From positions 37,799 to 101,798 of the forward strand of contig JAVEXZ010000005.1 of assembly GCA_034003765.1 (NCBI GenBank): 64,000 nucleotides of DNA, in the 5' to 3' direction. The notes beneath the pieces are model-generated. The model was not told the origin of the DNA. It made no database searches and worked only from the letters and a program-made list of their open reading frames with translations. The position numbers and the translations under genes are program-made. Source of the stretch: JAAZGD01 sp034003765 (GTDB lineage Bacteria > Bacillota > Clostridia > Peptostreptococcales > Anaerovoracaceae). Below, one piece after another: positions 8,944 to 18,295 of this stretch. The number at the start of each line of letters is the position of its first letter. Position 1 is the first letter of the stretch.

Positions 8944-11900
8944 CCCACCACCAATTTGTTTGTCTTTTTCAAGTACTTGGGAGGAATAGGTTCCTCTAAT
9001 TGAAACAAAATACTCATAGGTTTGCTTCCTTCATGAGAGATGTATTTTGCTAGCCCCAAAAATGTATAAGAAGAAGTAATGGTCTTTTCCTTAATGTTTT
9101 CTCTTACAAACAATAAAATATTTGAACCCTTCTTCTTGTGATTAATGTATCTAATCCCAGTTGGTGAAGTATCAGAGGTTGTGCTTTGACTTTGCCAATG
9201 AAATTTAGATTCACTAATTGAATAGTCTTCATACATTGTGGATTCCGAGTATTCTTTCTCGGTTTTGTTTAGAGTTACAAAGAAAATATCAGTTTTTTTA
9301 GTCGGTAACCATAATACACCTTGTCTTACTGCAGCAGGTTTCCAATAATCCATTGCTGCTAATATTTGATCTCGCGTATAATTACAATAAACATCCATGG
9401 GACATTCAAACCCTAAATCAACAGCCTTATCTACAAAATCAATATGATCAAAATTATATTCCAGTAACTCGCGAAGTTCGCCTAAAAGAACAGGACTGTC
9501 AGAAAGCTTTATAAGGTTTATTCTTATATTCTCTTTTGACAAATCTTCCGGAACCTCATCCCAAAGAGTACAATAAAACATCCTGAACATTCTCTTTTCT
9601 TTTTCTGTAAAACTCTCTATGTCTATGTTTTTAATATCTTTTGTTATTTCTAATAAGAAGTTTATCCATCTACGGGAATCTATAAAGCTAAGTCGGCTAA
9701 AAGCCCTATTTGATATTTCTTCAATTGGCTCATTATATTCTTTTCCAGGTATTGCTGTTGCCATTAGTCTTGAAAATGTTTCGTAGCGATAAATATCCCG
9801 TGGTGTTAGGTTGTAATAATGAAGAAAGTTAGAAAAAATGAGTTCTTGTCCAGTATCTTCTTCAAAGGTTCTCATCTGGTAAATCAAAGATGTTTTCGAC
9901 CCAATATTGTTTTTTATACTTTCTAGAACATACTTTTGCGCAATTTTCTCTAATTGAATAAAACAACCTTTTGGAACAGACGTGAACCCATTTTTAATTT
10001 CCTTTTGTATACTCTGGCACGGGTCCGAAAGCAGTGCCTTAAATTTGTTTTCAAATCGGTACTTTTTATGCGCTTGGCCAATAAAATCTAATACCGTTAG
10101 GCATTCTTTGTTTTCATAAAGCCTCAAGCCTCTTCCCAGTTGCTGTAAAAAAACAGTAAGGGAATCTGTTGGCCTTAAGAATAAAACCGTGTTTAATTGT
10201 GGTATATCTACACCTTCATTAAATATGTCAACAACGAAAACAAAGTTCACTTCTCCACTAGTTAATTTTGCTTTTACATTTTCTCTTTCTTCTTCAGGAG
10301 AAATTCCAACCAGGTACATTGATGGTATTCCATGATCACTAAAAAATTCCGCCATAAACTTAGCATGCTTTATTGAAACACAAAAACCTAATCCTGTAAC
10401 ATCACTGATTTCATTTACATATTTTTTTACAGATGTCACTATTAACTGCGCCCTTTTTTGAGCAGCAATTCGGTTTAATGTATAAACATTCGACAGTGCT
10501 TTTTTATCATAGCCTCCTTTTGACCATTTCATATCACTTAAATCCACATTGTCAGTTACACCAAAGTATTGAAAAGGGCTTAAAAGTCTTCTCTCAATTG
10601 CTTCTGGTAAACGTATCTCCGCTGCGATTCTATGATCAAAATAAGCTGTAACGCTTAGCCCATCCATACGTTCTGGAGTAGCCGTTAATCCTAAAAGGAT
10701 CTTGGGTTTATAGTATGTGAGAAGTTTTTGGTAGCTTTTTGCTGGTGAATGATGAATTTCGTCCATTACTATATAATCATAAAATTCAGCCGAGGTTTTT
10801 TCATCCCATTTTTGTGAATTAAAGGTTTGAATGGACATAAACAAATGTGTGTGGTCTTCTGGTTTATGGTTACCAACAAACAACTCGCCAAAATTCTGGT
10901 CCCTCAAAACCCCACGAAAACAAGCTAGACTTTGCTTTAAAATCTCTTCCCTATGGGCTATAAACAGCAGACGACATTTATCTTGTGGATTCTTTTCCTT
11001 AAAACGTTTATAATCAAAGGCTGATATTACTGTCTTCCCTGTTCCTGTTGCAGCTACAACAAGGTTCCTCATATGTCCTTTTACATTTCTTTCTGCATCA
11101 AGGTTCTGAAGTATTTCTTCTTGATAGGTATATGGACGGATATCAAAGTCATAGGTAGTTTCTAAACCCATTCCTTTATTGCTTTCTTTTTTGAGCGCTA
11201 TGCGAAGTCGTTCTTCTTCCTCGGGTGTATATGTTTCGAAATCTGGAGAATTCCAGTAGCTTTCAAAGGTAGCTTCCATCTTGGCCACTGTCTCTGGCAA
11301 ATCCTTCTTTGCTAATTTAACATTCCACTCTAACCCACTAGAAATGGCTGCATTTGATAAGTTAGAAGATCCAACATAGGCCGTCGTAAATCCCGTGTTT
11401 CTGTGGAATATATGGGCCTTTGCGTGAAGCCTTGTGCTTTTGGTATCGTATGTAATCTTAATTTCAGTGTTTGGAAGCAAGCTTAATTCTTTGATAGCCT
11501 TCAGATCTGTTGCTCCAATATATGGAGTGGTCACAACCCTAAGTGAACCCCCCTTTTCCAACATGGCTCGAAGCTCATCCATTATCATTCTAAGGCCACT
11601 CCATCGAATGAATGAAACCAGCATATCTACCCTGTTACTGGATAATATTTCTTTTTTTAATTCAGAGTACATGCTAGGTTCACGAGTGGAACCAGTAAAA
11701 AGAGAACTGAGGGATATTGATGTATCGGGGCGGACCATTTTAGTTATTGCTCCATCCTCATGAACAGTATCTAGAATAGAAAGAAGCTGTTCACCACTTT
11801 CATCAACTTTAAAAACACTAAAATTTGAGCCTTCTGTTTCTTGATCCACTAAACTAATTATTCTGTTTATTAACTGCACTTGAGAATGAACATCACCTTT

Positions 11901-12077
11901 ATCCTCACGAACAGAAGAAAGGGCCTTTTGCACAATTTCTCCAAGGTACTTTGAAAGAATCAGCGTGGATTCAGCCTCGTCAATCCTTTCTATCTCGGTT
12001 TCTTTATTGACCAATGTATTCAACTCTTCTCTGAGCTGTTCACTAATTAGCTGCTCATAAAGCCCTGACTTTAGCAT
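8940..12077 (-). CDS. PLD-like/superfamily II helicase with DUF3427 domain
   Basis: This large multi-domain protein (1045 residues from the ATG at 12077, chosen because AGGAG lies five bases upstream and the product then starts MLKSGLYEQLI as family members do) has three parts. A phospholipase-D-like domain lies at about residues 149-260 (RLHAKAHIFHRNT...VGSSNLSNAAI; the HKD aspartate is not conserved). A superfamily II helicase core follows, with Walker A AATGTGKT near residue 342, DEIHH, GLTATPER and QQLGRGLRL. The C-terminal third is DUF3427. Such proteins have been linked to DNA restriction or phage defence, but this remains inference here. A 54-residue HTH gene precedes it and a NUDIX gene overlaps its stop, making a three-gene operon. 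Confidence 0.9.
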   Translation of the reverse strand: MLKSGLYEQLISEQLREELNTLVNKETEIERIDEAESTLILSKYLGEIVQKALSSVREDKGDVHSQVQLINRIISLVDQETEGSNFSVFKVDESGEQLLSILDTVHEDGAITKMVRPDTSISLSSLFTGSTREPSMYSELKKEILSSNRVDMLVSFIRWSGLRMIMDELRAMLEKGGSLRVVTTPYIGATDLKAIKELSLLPNTEIKITYDTKSTRLHAKAHIFHRNTGFTTAYVGSSNLSNAAISSGLEWNVKLAKKDLPETVAKMEATFESYWNSPDFETYTPEEEERLRIALKKESNKGMGLETTYDFDIRPYTYQEEILQNLDAERNVKGHMRNLVVAATGTGKTVISAFDYKRFKEKNPQDKCRLLFIAHREEILKQSLACFRGVLRDQNFGELFVGNHKPEDHTHLFMSIQTFNSQKWDEKTSAEFYDYIVMDEIHHSPAKSYQKLLTYYKPKILLGLTATPERMDGLSVTAYFDHRIAAEIRLPEAIERRLLSPFQYFGVTDNVDLSDMKWSKGGYDKKALSNVYTLNRIAAQKRAQLIVTSVKKYVNEISDVTGLGFCVSIKHAKFMAEFFSDHGIPSMYLVGISPEEERENVKAKLTSGEVNFVFVVDIFNEGVDIPQLNTVLFLRPTDSLTVFLQQLGRGLRLYENKECLTVLDFIGQAHKKYRFENKFKALLSDPCQSIQKEIKNGFTSVPKGCFIQLEKIAQKYVLESIKNNIGSKTSLIYQMRTFEEDTGQELIFSNFLHYYNLTPRDIYRYETFSRLMATAIPGKEYNEPIEEISNRAFSRLSFIDSRRWINFLLEITKDIKNIDIESFTEKEKRMFRMFYCTLWDEVPEDLSKENIRINLIKLSDSPVLLGELRELLEYNFDHIDFVDKAVDLGFECPMDVYCNYTRDQILAAMDYWKPAAVRQGVLWLPTKKTDIFFVTLNKTEKEYSESTMYEDYSISESKFHWQSQSTTSDTSPTGIRYINHKKKGSNILLFVRENIKEKTITSSYTFLGLAKYISHEGSKPMSILFQLEEPIPPKYLKKTNKLVVG

Positions 12078-12129
12078 TGTGGCTCCTACTCCATTATTTG
12101 TTGTCATCTTGCGCCTATGAATATTATTT

Positions 12130-12294
12130 TTACCTCCGCCGGCCATCTTCAGGCTTAGCTGCACCTTTAGGTATAGCCCAAGCCCATCCTAGCCTGGTGG
12201 CACCTGAGATTTTATTCTGCTTACACAAAATCTGAACTCTACGTTCAGATATGTTCCATTTGTCAGCCGCTTCTTTGGTTGTTATATAATCCAT
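12130..12294 (-). CDS. Small excisionase/MerR-like helix-turn-helix protein
   Basis: This 54-residue protein reads MDYITTKEAADKWNISERR and then VQILCKQNKISGATRLGWAW before ending AIPKGAAKPEDGRRR. The TTKEAADKWNISERRVQ pattern is the winged HTH of excisionase/MerR-like DNA-binding proteins. AGAGGTG lies upstream of the ATG. A strong promoter (12333-12361) drives it, and the helicase gene begins 52 bases after its stop, so it is the first gene of the helicase-NUDIX operon and may autoregulate it. Its last codons carry a GGCGGAGG sequence. Confidence 0.75.
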   Translation of the reverse strand: MDYITTKEAADKWNISERRVQILCKQNKISGATRLGWAWAIPKGAAKPEDGRRR

Positions 12295-12332
12295 TTTCCT
12301 AGCACCTCTTGTTAGTAATAAGTGGTATTAAC

Positions 12333-12361
12333 ATTATAATCGTAGAAACGAACACTAACAA
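12333..12361 (-). promoter_or_regulatory. Promoter of the HTH-helicase-NUDIX operon
   Basis: The minus strand has TTGTTA, a 17-base spacer and a perfect TATAAT, 38 bases upstream of the HTH start codon. The 12362-12571 gap further upstream contains no other gene that I can support. Confidence 0.65.
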
Positions 12362-12571
12362 CGACTATTTGATAATTTCCTGAAAATTGTAACAACTTGT
12401 ACGTTTCGTGTAATAGTTTGTTAATAGCAATTTCGTCCATATGTTTTGCTAATAAAAAACTAGCCCTTAAGCGAATCGAGCTTAACAAGGCTAATTTCTT
12501 TTATCCCATAAAGTTCCCATTAATAATTATGATATTCAGGCTAAAATTATTGAACGAGCCCATATTCTTTC

Positions 12572-12622
12572 AAAAAAAAGACAAGCTATAAGACTCTTAT
12601 GGTTTTATAAATGCTTGTCTTT
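12572..12622 (-). terminator. Rho-independent terminator downstream of the small membrane protein gene
   Basis: The stem AAAGACAAGC/GCTTGTCTTT encloses a second small hairpin (ATAAG...CTTAT). On the minus strand it is followed by eight T. It lies about 40 bases past the stop of the 12664-13017 gene, between that gene and the HTH operon. Confidence 0.75.
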
Positions 12623-12663
12623 ATTTATGCTAAATTAAAATGTTTCTTACTTGTTTTTCCTTC

Positions 12664-13017
12664 TTAGAATCCAGGGTCTACAACCACTGGTTCAACAACT
12701 TCTTCTTCCTCTTCTTCAACTACAACTTCTTCTTGAGGAAGAAACTTGCAAGCAACTACTCCAGCTGCAAACATTAAGAGGGCCAGGCCTCCATATATTG
12801 CAATGGGCTCAAATATTCCTGGCAAAAGCTGAGAAGGGACAATTGCTTCCATAACCATTTCTTTAGGATATCCTTGCTCTAAGGCTTGCTTTAAAGTGGT
12901 TGAGAAAATCATAATGTTGTTGATTAGTGAAGCCAAGCCAAATAGGCCAACCACAATTCCCCCAATTTTTAGTGCCATAGCTACTTTAGGTCTCTTCATT
13001 TTTGTTTCTTTACTCAT
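12664..13017 (-). CDS. Small membrane protein with acidic C-terminal tail
   Basis: I do not recognise the family. The 117 residues start MSKETKMKRPKVAMALKIGG and contain two hydrophobic segments (about 17-40 and 75-92). They end in a run of valines and glutamates (EEVVVEEEEEEVVEP) and then VVVDPGF. The topology suggests two membrane passes with both ends in the cytoplasm and a highly negative tail. AGAGAGGAATT precedes the ATG. It lies downstream of mnmG with a gap of 135 bases and has its own terminator, so it is probably monocistronic. No function can be assigned from sequence. Confidence 0.7.
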   Translation of the reverse strand: MSKETKMKRPKVAMALKIGGIVVGLFGLASLINNIMIFSTTLKQALEQGYPKEMVMEAIVPSQLLPGIFEPIAIYGGLALLMFAAGVVACKFLPQEEVVVEEEEEEVVEPVVVDPGF

Positions 13018-13152
13018 TCTTTTTAATTCCTCTCTTTTTTTGTTATATAATCACTTGTATTAGTTTATATGAAAATTGTGTAGATTGCGAGGTAATTCCA
13101 CAAATTTCAGCGGTTTTAGATATTTCACATTTTCGTTTTTTTACTTTTCGCC

Positions 13153-15054
13153 TTATTCGCCTTTTCCCCTGTTTTGTTGGTCAAGCCTCTTCATTTTTTC
13201 CAAATAGACCAAAAGAACATTAATGTCTGCAGGAGACACCCCTGATATCCTTGAAGCTTGGCCAACAGAAAGTGGTTGTATTAAAGCAAGCTTTTGCCTG
13301 GCCTCAAGTCTAAGCCCCTCTATTTCATTATAGGGTAAATTTGGAGACAAATCTTTTTCTTCAAGCTTCTTAAACCTATTAATTTGTATTAGTTGCTTGT
13401 CTATGTAGCCTTTGTACTTTATCCCAACCTCTACTGATGCTTTCATTGCAGGTGTAAGAGCTTTTTGGGGAGGATAAAAGGCTTCTAATTTCTCGTAAGA
13501 TAGTTCTGGCCTTTTCAGGAGTTCTGCTAAAGTCATCTTGTTATTTAAGGGTGTACTGTCCCATTCTTTTAATAGCTCTTCTAGCTCTTTTGGTAAAACT
13601 TCTGTATTTCCAAGCCTTTTTACCTCTTCAGCCACAACTTGTTTTTTGTCTAGATACCTTTGGTACCTTGCTTCAGAAGCTAGCCCTAGCTTATAGGCTC
13701 TTTCTGTTAGTCTCTCATCGGCATTATCCTGCCTGAGAATCAATCGGTATTCCGCTCTGGAAGTCATTATCCTATAAGGCTCCGGGGTCCCCTTAGTTAC
13801 CAAATCGTCTATTAGCACTCCAATATAGCCTTCGTCCCTGTGAATGATAAATGGCTCTTTGCCATCTAGCTTTAAAACCCCATTAATCCCCGCCATTAGG
13901 CCTTGTGCTGCTGCCTCTTCGTAACCTGAACTTCCATTAAATTGCCCCGCACAAAATAAGTTCTTTATCCCCTTGTATTCCAAATTAAGGTTAAGGTCAG
14001 ATGGATCAATGCAGTCATACTCTATGGCATAGGCTGGTCTTACTATTCTAAGGTTTTCTAAGCCCTTAATGGTCCTGTAAAACTCCACTTGAACATCTTC
14101 GGGCAAGCTTGTAGACATTCCTTGAATATATACTTCGTCGGTGTCTAGACCTTCAGGTTCAACGAAAAGCTGGTGACGCTCTTTGTCCTTAAATCGATTC
14201 AGCTTGTCTTCAATTGATGGGCAATACCTAACTCCCACTCCCTCAATTTGCCCCCCAAAAAGGGCTGACCGTCCAAAGTTCTTCCTAATAACTTCATGGG
14301 TTCTTTCATTTGTATAGGACAGCCAACAGGAAACCTGGTCTCTTTCCAAGTAATCATTCATAAAAGAAAAAGGCACTATTATATCATCACCCTTTTGTTC
14401 TAGCATTTTATCAAAGTCAAGGCTCTGGGCCAAAACTCTAGCAGGGGTACCTGTCTTAAATCGTCGGATATTCATACCATGCTCTCTAAGCTTATCTCCT
14501 AGTTCCATAGCAGGGGATAGTCCATTGGGACCGCTATCGTAGGCGCTGCTGCCTATGAATATTTTACCTTTTAGAAATGTCCCTGTGGCTATGATAACAG
14601 CCTTTGCCCTATATTTAGCACCAGTTTTTAGTATAACTCCCTTTACCTGGCCATCTTCCACTATAATGTCAACCACTTCACCTTGCTTTAGGTCCAAGTT
14701 GGCCTGGTGCTCTAATACCTTTTTCATCTCTAGGTGGTATTTGTTTTTATCGGCCTGGGTTCTTAGGGAGTGAACTGCAGGGCCTTTTGAAGTATTTAGC
14801 ATTTTACTTTGGATAAAGGCTTTGTCAATATTAATAGCCATCTCTCCACCCAAGGCATCAATCTCTCTTACTAAGTGGCCTTTTCCTGTTCCCCCGATTG
14901 AAGGATTACAAGCAAGCATTGCAATAGACTCTAGGTGGGTTGACATAATCAAGGTCTTTTTGCCAAGTCTTGCAGAGGCCAAAGCTGCTTCACACCCTGC
15001 GTGTCCAGCTCCAATAACGACTATATCATAAGTCCCCATTTCATAAGTTTCCAT
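13153..15054 (-). CDS. mnmG: tRNA uridine-5-carboxymethylaminomethyl modification enzyme MnmG (GidA)
   Basis: MnmG is the FAD-dependent partner of MnmE in making (carboxymethyl)aminomethyl-uridine at the wobble position of tRNAs. The start at 15054 gives 633 residues, the usual length; a TTG further upstream would overlap the mnmE end and lacks a better ribosome site. The N-terminal FAD-binding motif is YDIVVIGAGHAGCEAALA. The family segments NPSIGGTGKGHLVREIDALG and FCAGQFNGSSGYEEAAAQG are present, and the C-terminal MnmE-binding domain ends in SVGQASRISGVSPADINVLL. It follows mnmE by two bases. The rsmG gene that normally follows mnmG in Firmicutes is absent here and lies across oriC instead. 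Confidence 0.97.
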   Translation of the reverse strand: METYEMGTYDIVVIGAGHAGCEAALASARLGKKTLIMSTHLESIAMLACNPSIGGTGKGHLVREIDALGGEMAINIDKAFIQSKMLNTSKGPAVHSLRTQADKNKYHLEMKKVLEHQANLDLKQGEVVDIIVEDGQVKGVILKTGAKYRAKAVIIATGTFLKGKIFIGSSAYDSGPNGLSPAMELGDKLREHGMNIRRFKTGTPARVLAQSLDFDKMLEQKGDDIIVPFSFMNDYLERDQVSCWLSYTNERTHEVIRKNFGRSALFGGQIEGVGVRYCPSIEDKLNRFKDKERHQLFVEPEGLDTDEVYIQGMSTSLPEDVQVEFYRTIKGLENLRIVRPAYAIEYDCIDPSDLNLNLEYKGIKNLFCAGQFNGSSGYEEAAAQGLMAGINGVLKLDGKEPFIIHRDEGYIGVLIDDLVTKGTPEPYRIMTSRAEYRLILRQDNADERLTERAYKLGLASEARYQRYLDKKQVVAEEVKRLGNTEVLPKELEELLKEWDSTPLNNKMTLAELLKRPELSYEKLEAFYPPQKALTPAMKASVEVGIKYKGYIDKQLIQINRFKKLEEKDLSPNLPYNEIEGLRLEARQKLALIQPLSVGQASRISGVSPADINVLLVYLEKMKRLDQQNRGKGE

Positions 15055-15056
15055 GG

Positions 15057-16430
15057 CTATTTCCCCAAGCAAAATCTATTAAATACTTCATTGATAACAT
15101 CATCTTTTACGGTCTCGCCAATTATTTCTCCCAAGGATTCATGGGCATTTCTTATGTCCACCTCTATAAAATCTAAGGCTTCTTTTTGCCGGATCATGAC
15201 TAGGGCATCCTTACAACTTTGGCCTGCTTTTTCCAAGAGCTCTTGGTGGCGAACTTGGGTAATTATGATGTTTCCTTCTTGTTTTACCCATCCGCCATAT
15301 ACTATTTCCTCTATCTTATCTTCAATTTCTAAAATTCCCATTTCTTCAGTCACTGAGGTTTCTACAATAGTAGCCTGGGGCAAGTGGTCTTCCACTGCTT
15401 GGTGATTCACAGCTTTTCCTAGGTCTCTTTTATTTAGGAGTACCATTACACTTTGATCCTTTACAAGTTCCATTATCATTTTATCTTCACTGGAAAGTTC
15501 TTGGCTGCCATCTAAAACCAAGACCACCAAGTCCGCCTTCATAAAGGATTCCTTTGCTTTTTCTATGCCTATCTTTTCAACTAGATCATCGGTTTCTCTT
15601 ATACCAGCTGTGTCTATTATTCTTAGGGGAATATTCCTAATGCTAAGCCATTCTTCGATAGTGTCTCTGGTGGTTCCTGGGATCTCGGTAACTATGGCTC
15701 GGTTTTCCTTTAATAGAGCATTCATCAAGGAAGATTTTCCCACATTAGGCTTACCAATAATGGCTACGGCTAATCCTTCCTTGAGAATTCTTCCTGAGTG
15801 GGCAGTGGCTAAAAGTTTTTGAATTTCACAACTAATAGACAGGATGGAATCTTCCATTTGATCATAGGTTATTTCTTCGATATCCTCTTCTGGATATTCG
15901 ATGTTCACTGTTATTTGAACCATTAAGTCCCGGGTTTTTTCTCTTAGCTCTTTAATCTTCGAGGAAGTTGTCCCCCCTAATTGATCCATGGCCACCTCAA
16001 AGCTCTTTTCCGTTTTAGCCTTAATCAAATCAATTACAGCCTCTGCTTGGCTTAGGTCAAGGCGGCCATTTAAAAATGCTCTTTTTGTAAACTCTCCAGG
16101 CTCTGCTAGGGATGCTCCTAGTTCCTGAACAGTCTTTAGCACCTTTCTAAGAGCCACCATTGAACCGTGGCACTGGATTTCAACAAGGTCTTCCCCAGTA
16201 TACGTCTTGGGCCCCGGGAAATAAACAGCGAAACATTCATCTATAATTTGGCCGGGTTCTTGGGGGCTAATTATATGACCATAGGTGAGACGGCGGGGAT
16301 CTAGGTCTTTAGAATTTTTGGATAAGAAAATTTGATCCAAATAGTCTTTGGACCTTTCTCCGCTTATACGAACTATTCCTATACCACCTTCTCCCGGTGG
16401 TGTGGAAATTGCCACAATAGTAGCTTCCAT
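15057..16430 (-). CDS. mnmE: tRNA modification GTPase MnmE (TrmE)
   Basis: MnmE is a dimerising GTPase that works with MnmG on wobble uridines and binds formyl-tetrahydrofolate in its N-terminal domain. The 457 residues start MEATIVAISTPPGEGGIGIV. The inserted G domain shows GKPNVGKSS (G1), PGTTRDTIEE (G2), DTAGIRE (G3) and NKRD (G4). The C-terminus is FNRFCLGK, a conservative variant of the catalytic CIGK end. It follows jag in the same direction, with a strong hairpin between them. Confidence 0.97.
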   Translation of the reverse strand: MEATIVAISTPPGEGGIGIVRISGERSKDYLDQIFLSKNSKDLDPRRLTYGHIISPQEPGQIIDECFAVYFPGPKTYTGEDLVEIQCHGSMVALRKVLKTVQELGASLAEPGEFTKRAFLNGRLDLSQAEAVIDLIKAKTEKSFEVAMDQLGGTTSSKIKELREKTRDLMVQITVNIEYPEEDIEEITYDQMEDSILSISCEIQKLLATAHSGRILKEGLAVAIIGKPNVGKSSLMNALLKENRAIVTEIPGTTRDTIEEWLSIRNIPLRIIDTAGIRETDDLVEKIGIEKAKESFMKADLVVLVLDGSQELSSEDKMIMELVKDQSVMVLLNKRDLGKAVNHQAVEDHLPQATIVETSVTEEMGILEIEDKIEEIVYGGWVKQEGNIIITQVRHQELLEKAGQSCKDALVMIRQKEALDFIEVDIRNAHESLGEIIGETVKDDVINEVFNRFCLGK

Positions 16431-16458
16431 TTTTTTAGCCTACTCTCCTTTTGGTAAA

Positions 16459-16485
16459 GATGGCCCGCATAATCTGCGGGCCATC
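16459..16485 (-). terminator. GC-rich hairpin between jag and mnmE
   Basis: A perfect 11-bp stem (GATGGCCCGCA/TGCGGGCCATC) with a 5-base loop is followed on the minus strand by TTTA only. It may partly terminate transcription from rpmH-jag or stabilise the upstream mRNA end. The short T run makes it a weak terminator candidate. Confidence 0.5.
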
Positions 16486-16489
16486 CTGG

Positions 16490-17317
16490 TTAACCTTTTC
16501 GTTTTAGTTCAATAACTACCCTTCGGTATGGCTCTTCTCCTTCACTTCTTGTAACAACCTTTGGGTTGTTTTGCAGTGTGGAATGAATCACTTTTCTTTC
16601 ATAAGGATTCATTGGCTCTAGTTTTACTGAGCGCCTATTCTTTACAACCTTATCCCCTAAACGATCTGCAAGCTGTTGCAAAGTTTTTTCTCTTTTTGAC
16701 CTATAACTTTCTGAGTCGATTACCACACGGGTGTAATTCTCTTTGTTCTTATTGATAACAAGCCCAGTTAAATACTGAAGAGCATCAAGGGTCTGCCCTC
16801 TTTTGCCTATGATAGTTCCAGAATCCTCCCCTGCTAGGTTAATGAAAATATATTCTTCATTAGCCATGCCACTAGCCTGGAGATCTAATCCCATGGCTTC
16901 AATTGTTTCCCTTAGAAATGTTAGGGCTGGATGATCTGTTACCTCTTTTAAGTCCTCTGGTTTTTCTTGAAGGAGGGGTTTAATTTCTCTCCTTCTTTCT
17001 GGAATTTCCCTGATTTGTTCTATTTTTTCTCCTGCTCGTTCCACAGTTTTTTCCAAGGTTTTTTCCACTCGCTTCTCAACCTCAACTGCTTTTTCAACCG
17101 CCTTTTCAACTATTTTTTCTACAGTTTTTTCTGGTTTTGTAGCTTCTTTTTTTATTTCCACTCGAACCTTGGCTAATTTATTTCCAATTCCGAAGAAGCC
17201 TTTACTGGGCTCTTCTAAAATTGTAATTTCCACTTGGTCCCTAGTTGCTTTAAGGTCAAAGAGCGCCAGGTCCACGGCTTCGTCTACACTGGTTCCCCAT
17301 TTTTCCGAATAATCCAT
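16490..17317 (-). CDS. jag: Jag (KhpB) RNA-binding protein with KH and R3H domains
   Basis: Jag/KhpB binds RNA and is tied to cell elongation and envelope synthesis in Firmicutes; it is almost always next to yidC. The 275 residues contain an N-terminal Jag_N domain (about 1-52, SVDEAVDLALFDL...GFFGIGNKLAKVRVE). A charged low-complexity linker follows, made of degenerate EKTVEKxVEKAVEK repeats (about 60-110). The KH domain has GTIIGKRGQTLDALQYL (about 165-190), and the C-terminal R3H domain has RSVKLEPMNPYERKVIH. The linker should form a long coiled or extended spacer. Its gene lies 40 bases after yidC. Confidence 0.95.
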   Translation of the reverse strand: MDYSEKWGTSVDEAVDLALFDLKATRDQVEITILEEPSKGFFGIGNKLAKVRVEIKKEATKPEKTVEKIVEKAVEKAVEVEKRVEKTLEKTVERAGEKIEQIREIPERRREIKPLLQEKPEDLKEVTDHPALTFLRETIEAMGLDLQASGMANEEYIFINLAGEDSGTIIGKRGQTLDALQYLTGLVINKNKENYTRVVIDSESYRSKREKTLQQLADRLGDKVVKNRRSVKLEPMNPYERKVIHSTLQNNPKVVTRSEGEEPYRRVVIELKRKG

Positions 17318-17357
17318 TTTTTGTTCCTCTCTGATTCTATATCATTGAACAACCCAA

Positions 17358-18074
17358 TTATATTTTCTTTTGCTTCTTTAGTTCAGCTTCTGCTTTCAAT
17401 CTTCTTCTCATTTTGTTTAGTCTAATGTTAAATAGGATTTGAACTCCTGTTCCAAAGAACCAATAAATTGTTAGTCCTGCTGGAAAAGTTCTACCCATCC
17501 ACACGATCATTACTGGGAAGAAGTATTTCATAACCTTCATCATTGGGGCCATCTGACCCATCTGTTCAGACCCACCTTGCTGGGCTTGAGTTTGAGAAAA
17601 AGAAATATATGTGGTTAGTCCTGCCGCAATAGGTAAAACCCATTTGTCTGGCTGGGATAAATCCGATATCCAAAGAAATGCTTCATGAACCGCAAGGATC
17701 ATGGCGGGATCTTTCATGTACATTAAAGGATTTCTAAGTAATGCAAATAAGGCAAAAATGATAGGCATTTGTATCAACATGGGAAGACATCCACCCATAG
17801 GGTTAAATTTTTCTTCTTTGTAAAGTTCCATCATTTTCATGTTCAAGGTTTCTTTATCATTTGCGTACTTGGCCTGAAGCTCTTTCATTTTAGGTTGTAT
17901 TGTGGCCATATTAGCTGTTGATTTTATTTGCTTGGCATATAAAGGATAAAGAGCAAATCTTACTAACAATGTAAATACTATAAGTGTAATTCCATAATTC
18001 TGTATAAGGGAATATAGTTGAGTTAAAACCCAGCCAAGTGGATTTGCTACTACTCCCATAATTTTAAAATACAT
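17358..18074 (-). CDS. yidC: Membrane protein insertase YidC/Oxa1
   Basis: YidC inserts and folds membrane proteins alone or with SecYEG. The 238-residue short form is typical of Gram-positive bacteria. The N-terminal hydrophobic segment GWVLTQLYSLIQNYGITLIV is followed by the family motif LLVRFALYPLYAKQIKST with its key arginine in the hydrophilic groove. Further on come NPMGGCLPMLIQMPIIFALF and the C-terminal FPAGLTIYWFFGTGVQIL. No lipobox precedes the first membrane segment. AAGGAGG lies upstream of the ATG, and it belongs to the rpmH-rnpA-yidD-yidC-jag series. Confidence 0.96.
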   Translation of the reverse strand: MYFKIMGVVANPLGWVLTQLYSLIQNYGITLIVFTLLVRFALYPLYAKQIKSTANMATIQPKMKELQAKYANDKETLNMKMMELYKEEKFNPMGGCLPMLIQMPIIFALFALLRNPLMYMKDPAMILAVHEAFLWISDLSQPDKWVLPIAAGLTTYISFSQTQAQQGGSEQMGQMAPMMKVMKYFFPVMIVWMGRTFPAGLTIYWFFGTGVQILFNIRLNKMRRRLKAEAELKKQKKI

Positions 18075-18085
18075 TCATTTCCTCC

Positions 18086-18295
18086 TTAAGGTACCGGATC
18101 ATACCCTCCGTCATTCCACGGGTGACACCTTAAAATTCTTTTAATTCCAATATAACTTCCCTTAAAAAACCCATACTTCTTCAAGGCCTCAATATAGTAG
18201 GCTGAGCAAGTTGGGTAAAATCTGCAAGTTCTGGGTAAAAATGGGGACAGTATTTTCTGATATCCTCGGATTATAATAATCAGGATCCACTTCAC
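18086..18295 (-). CDS. yidD: Membrane protein insertion efficiency factor YidD
   Basis: This 69-residue protein has the full YidD pattern: an amphipathic N-terminal helix (MKWILIIIIRGYQKILSPFL), then the cysteine-bearing CRFYPTCSAYYIEAL and the end GIKRILRCHPWNDGGYDPV. It helps YidC insert inner-membrane proteins. Its start overlaps the rnpA stop by four bases and it lies 11 bases before yidC, so it is co-translated with both. Confidence 0.95.
   Translation of the reverse strand: MKWILIIIIRGYQKILSPFLPRTCRFYPTCSAYYIEALKKYGFFKGSYIGIKRILRCHPWNDGGYDPVP

Noticed and set aside
15001..15405. 134-residue plus-strand frame over the mnmE/mnmG junction
   Set aside because: Antisense of two well-supported genes; no ribosome site.
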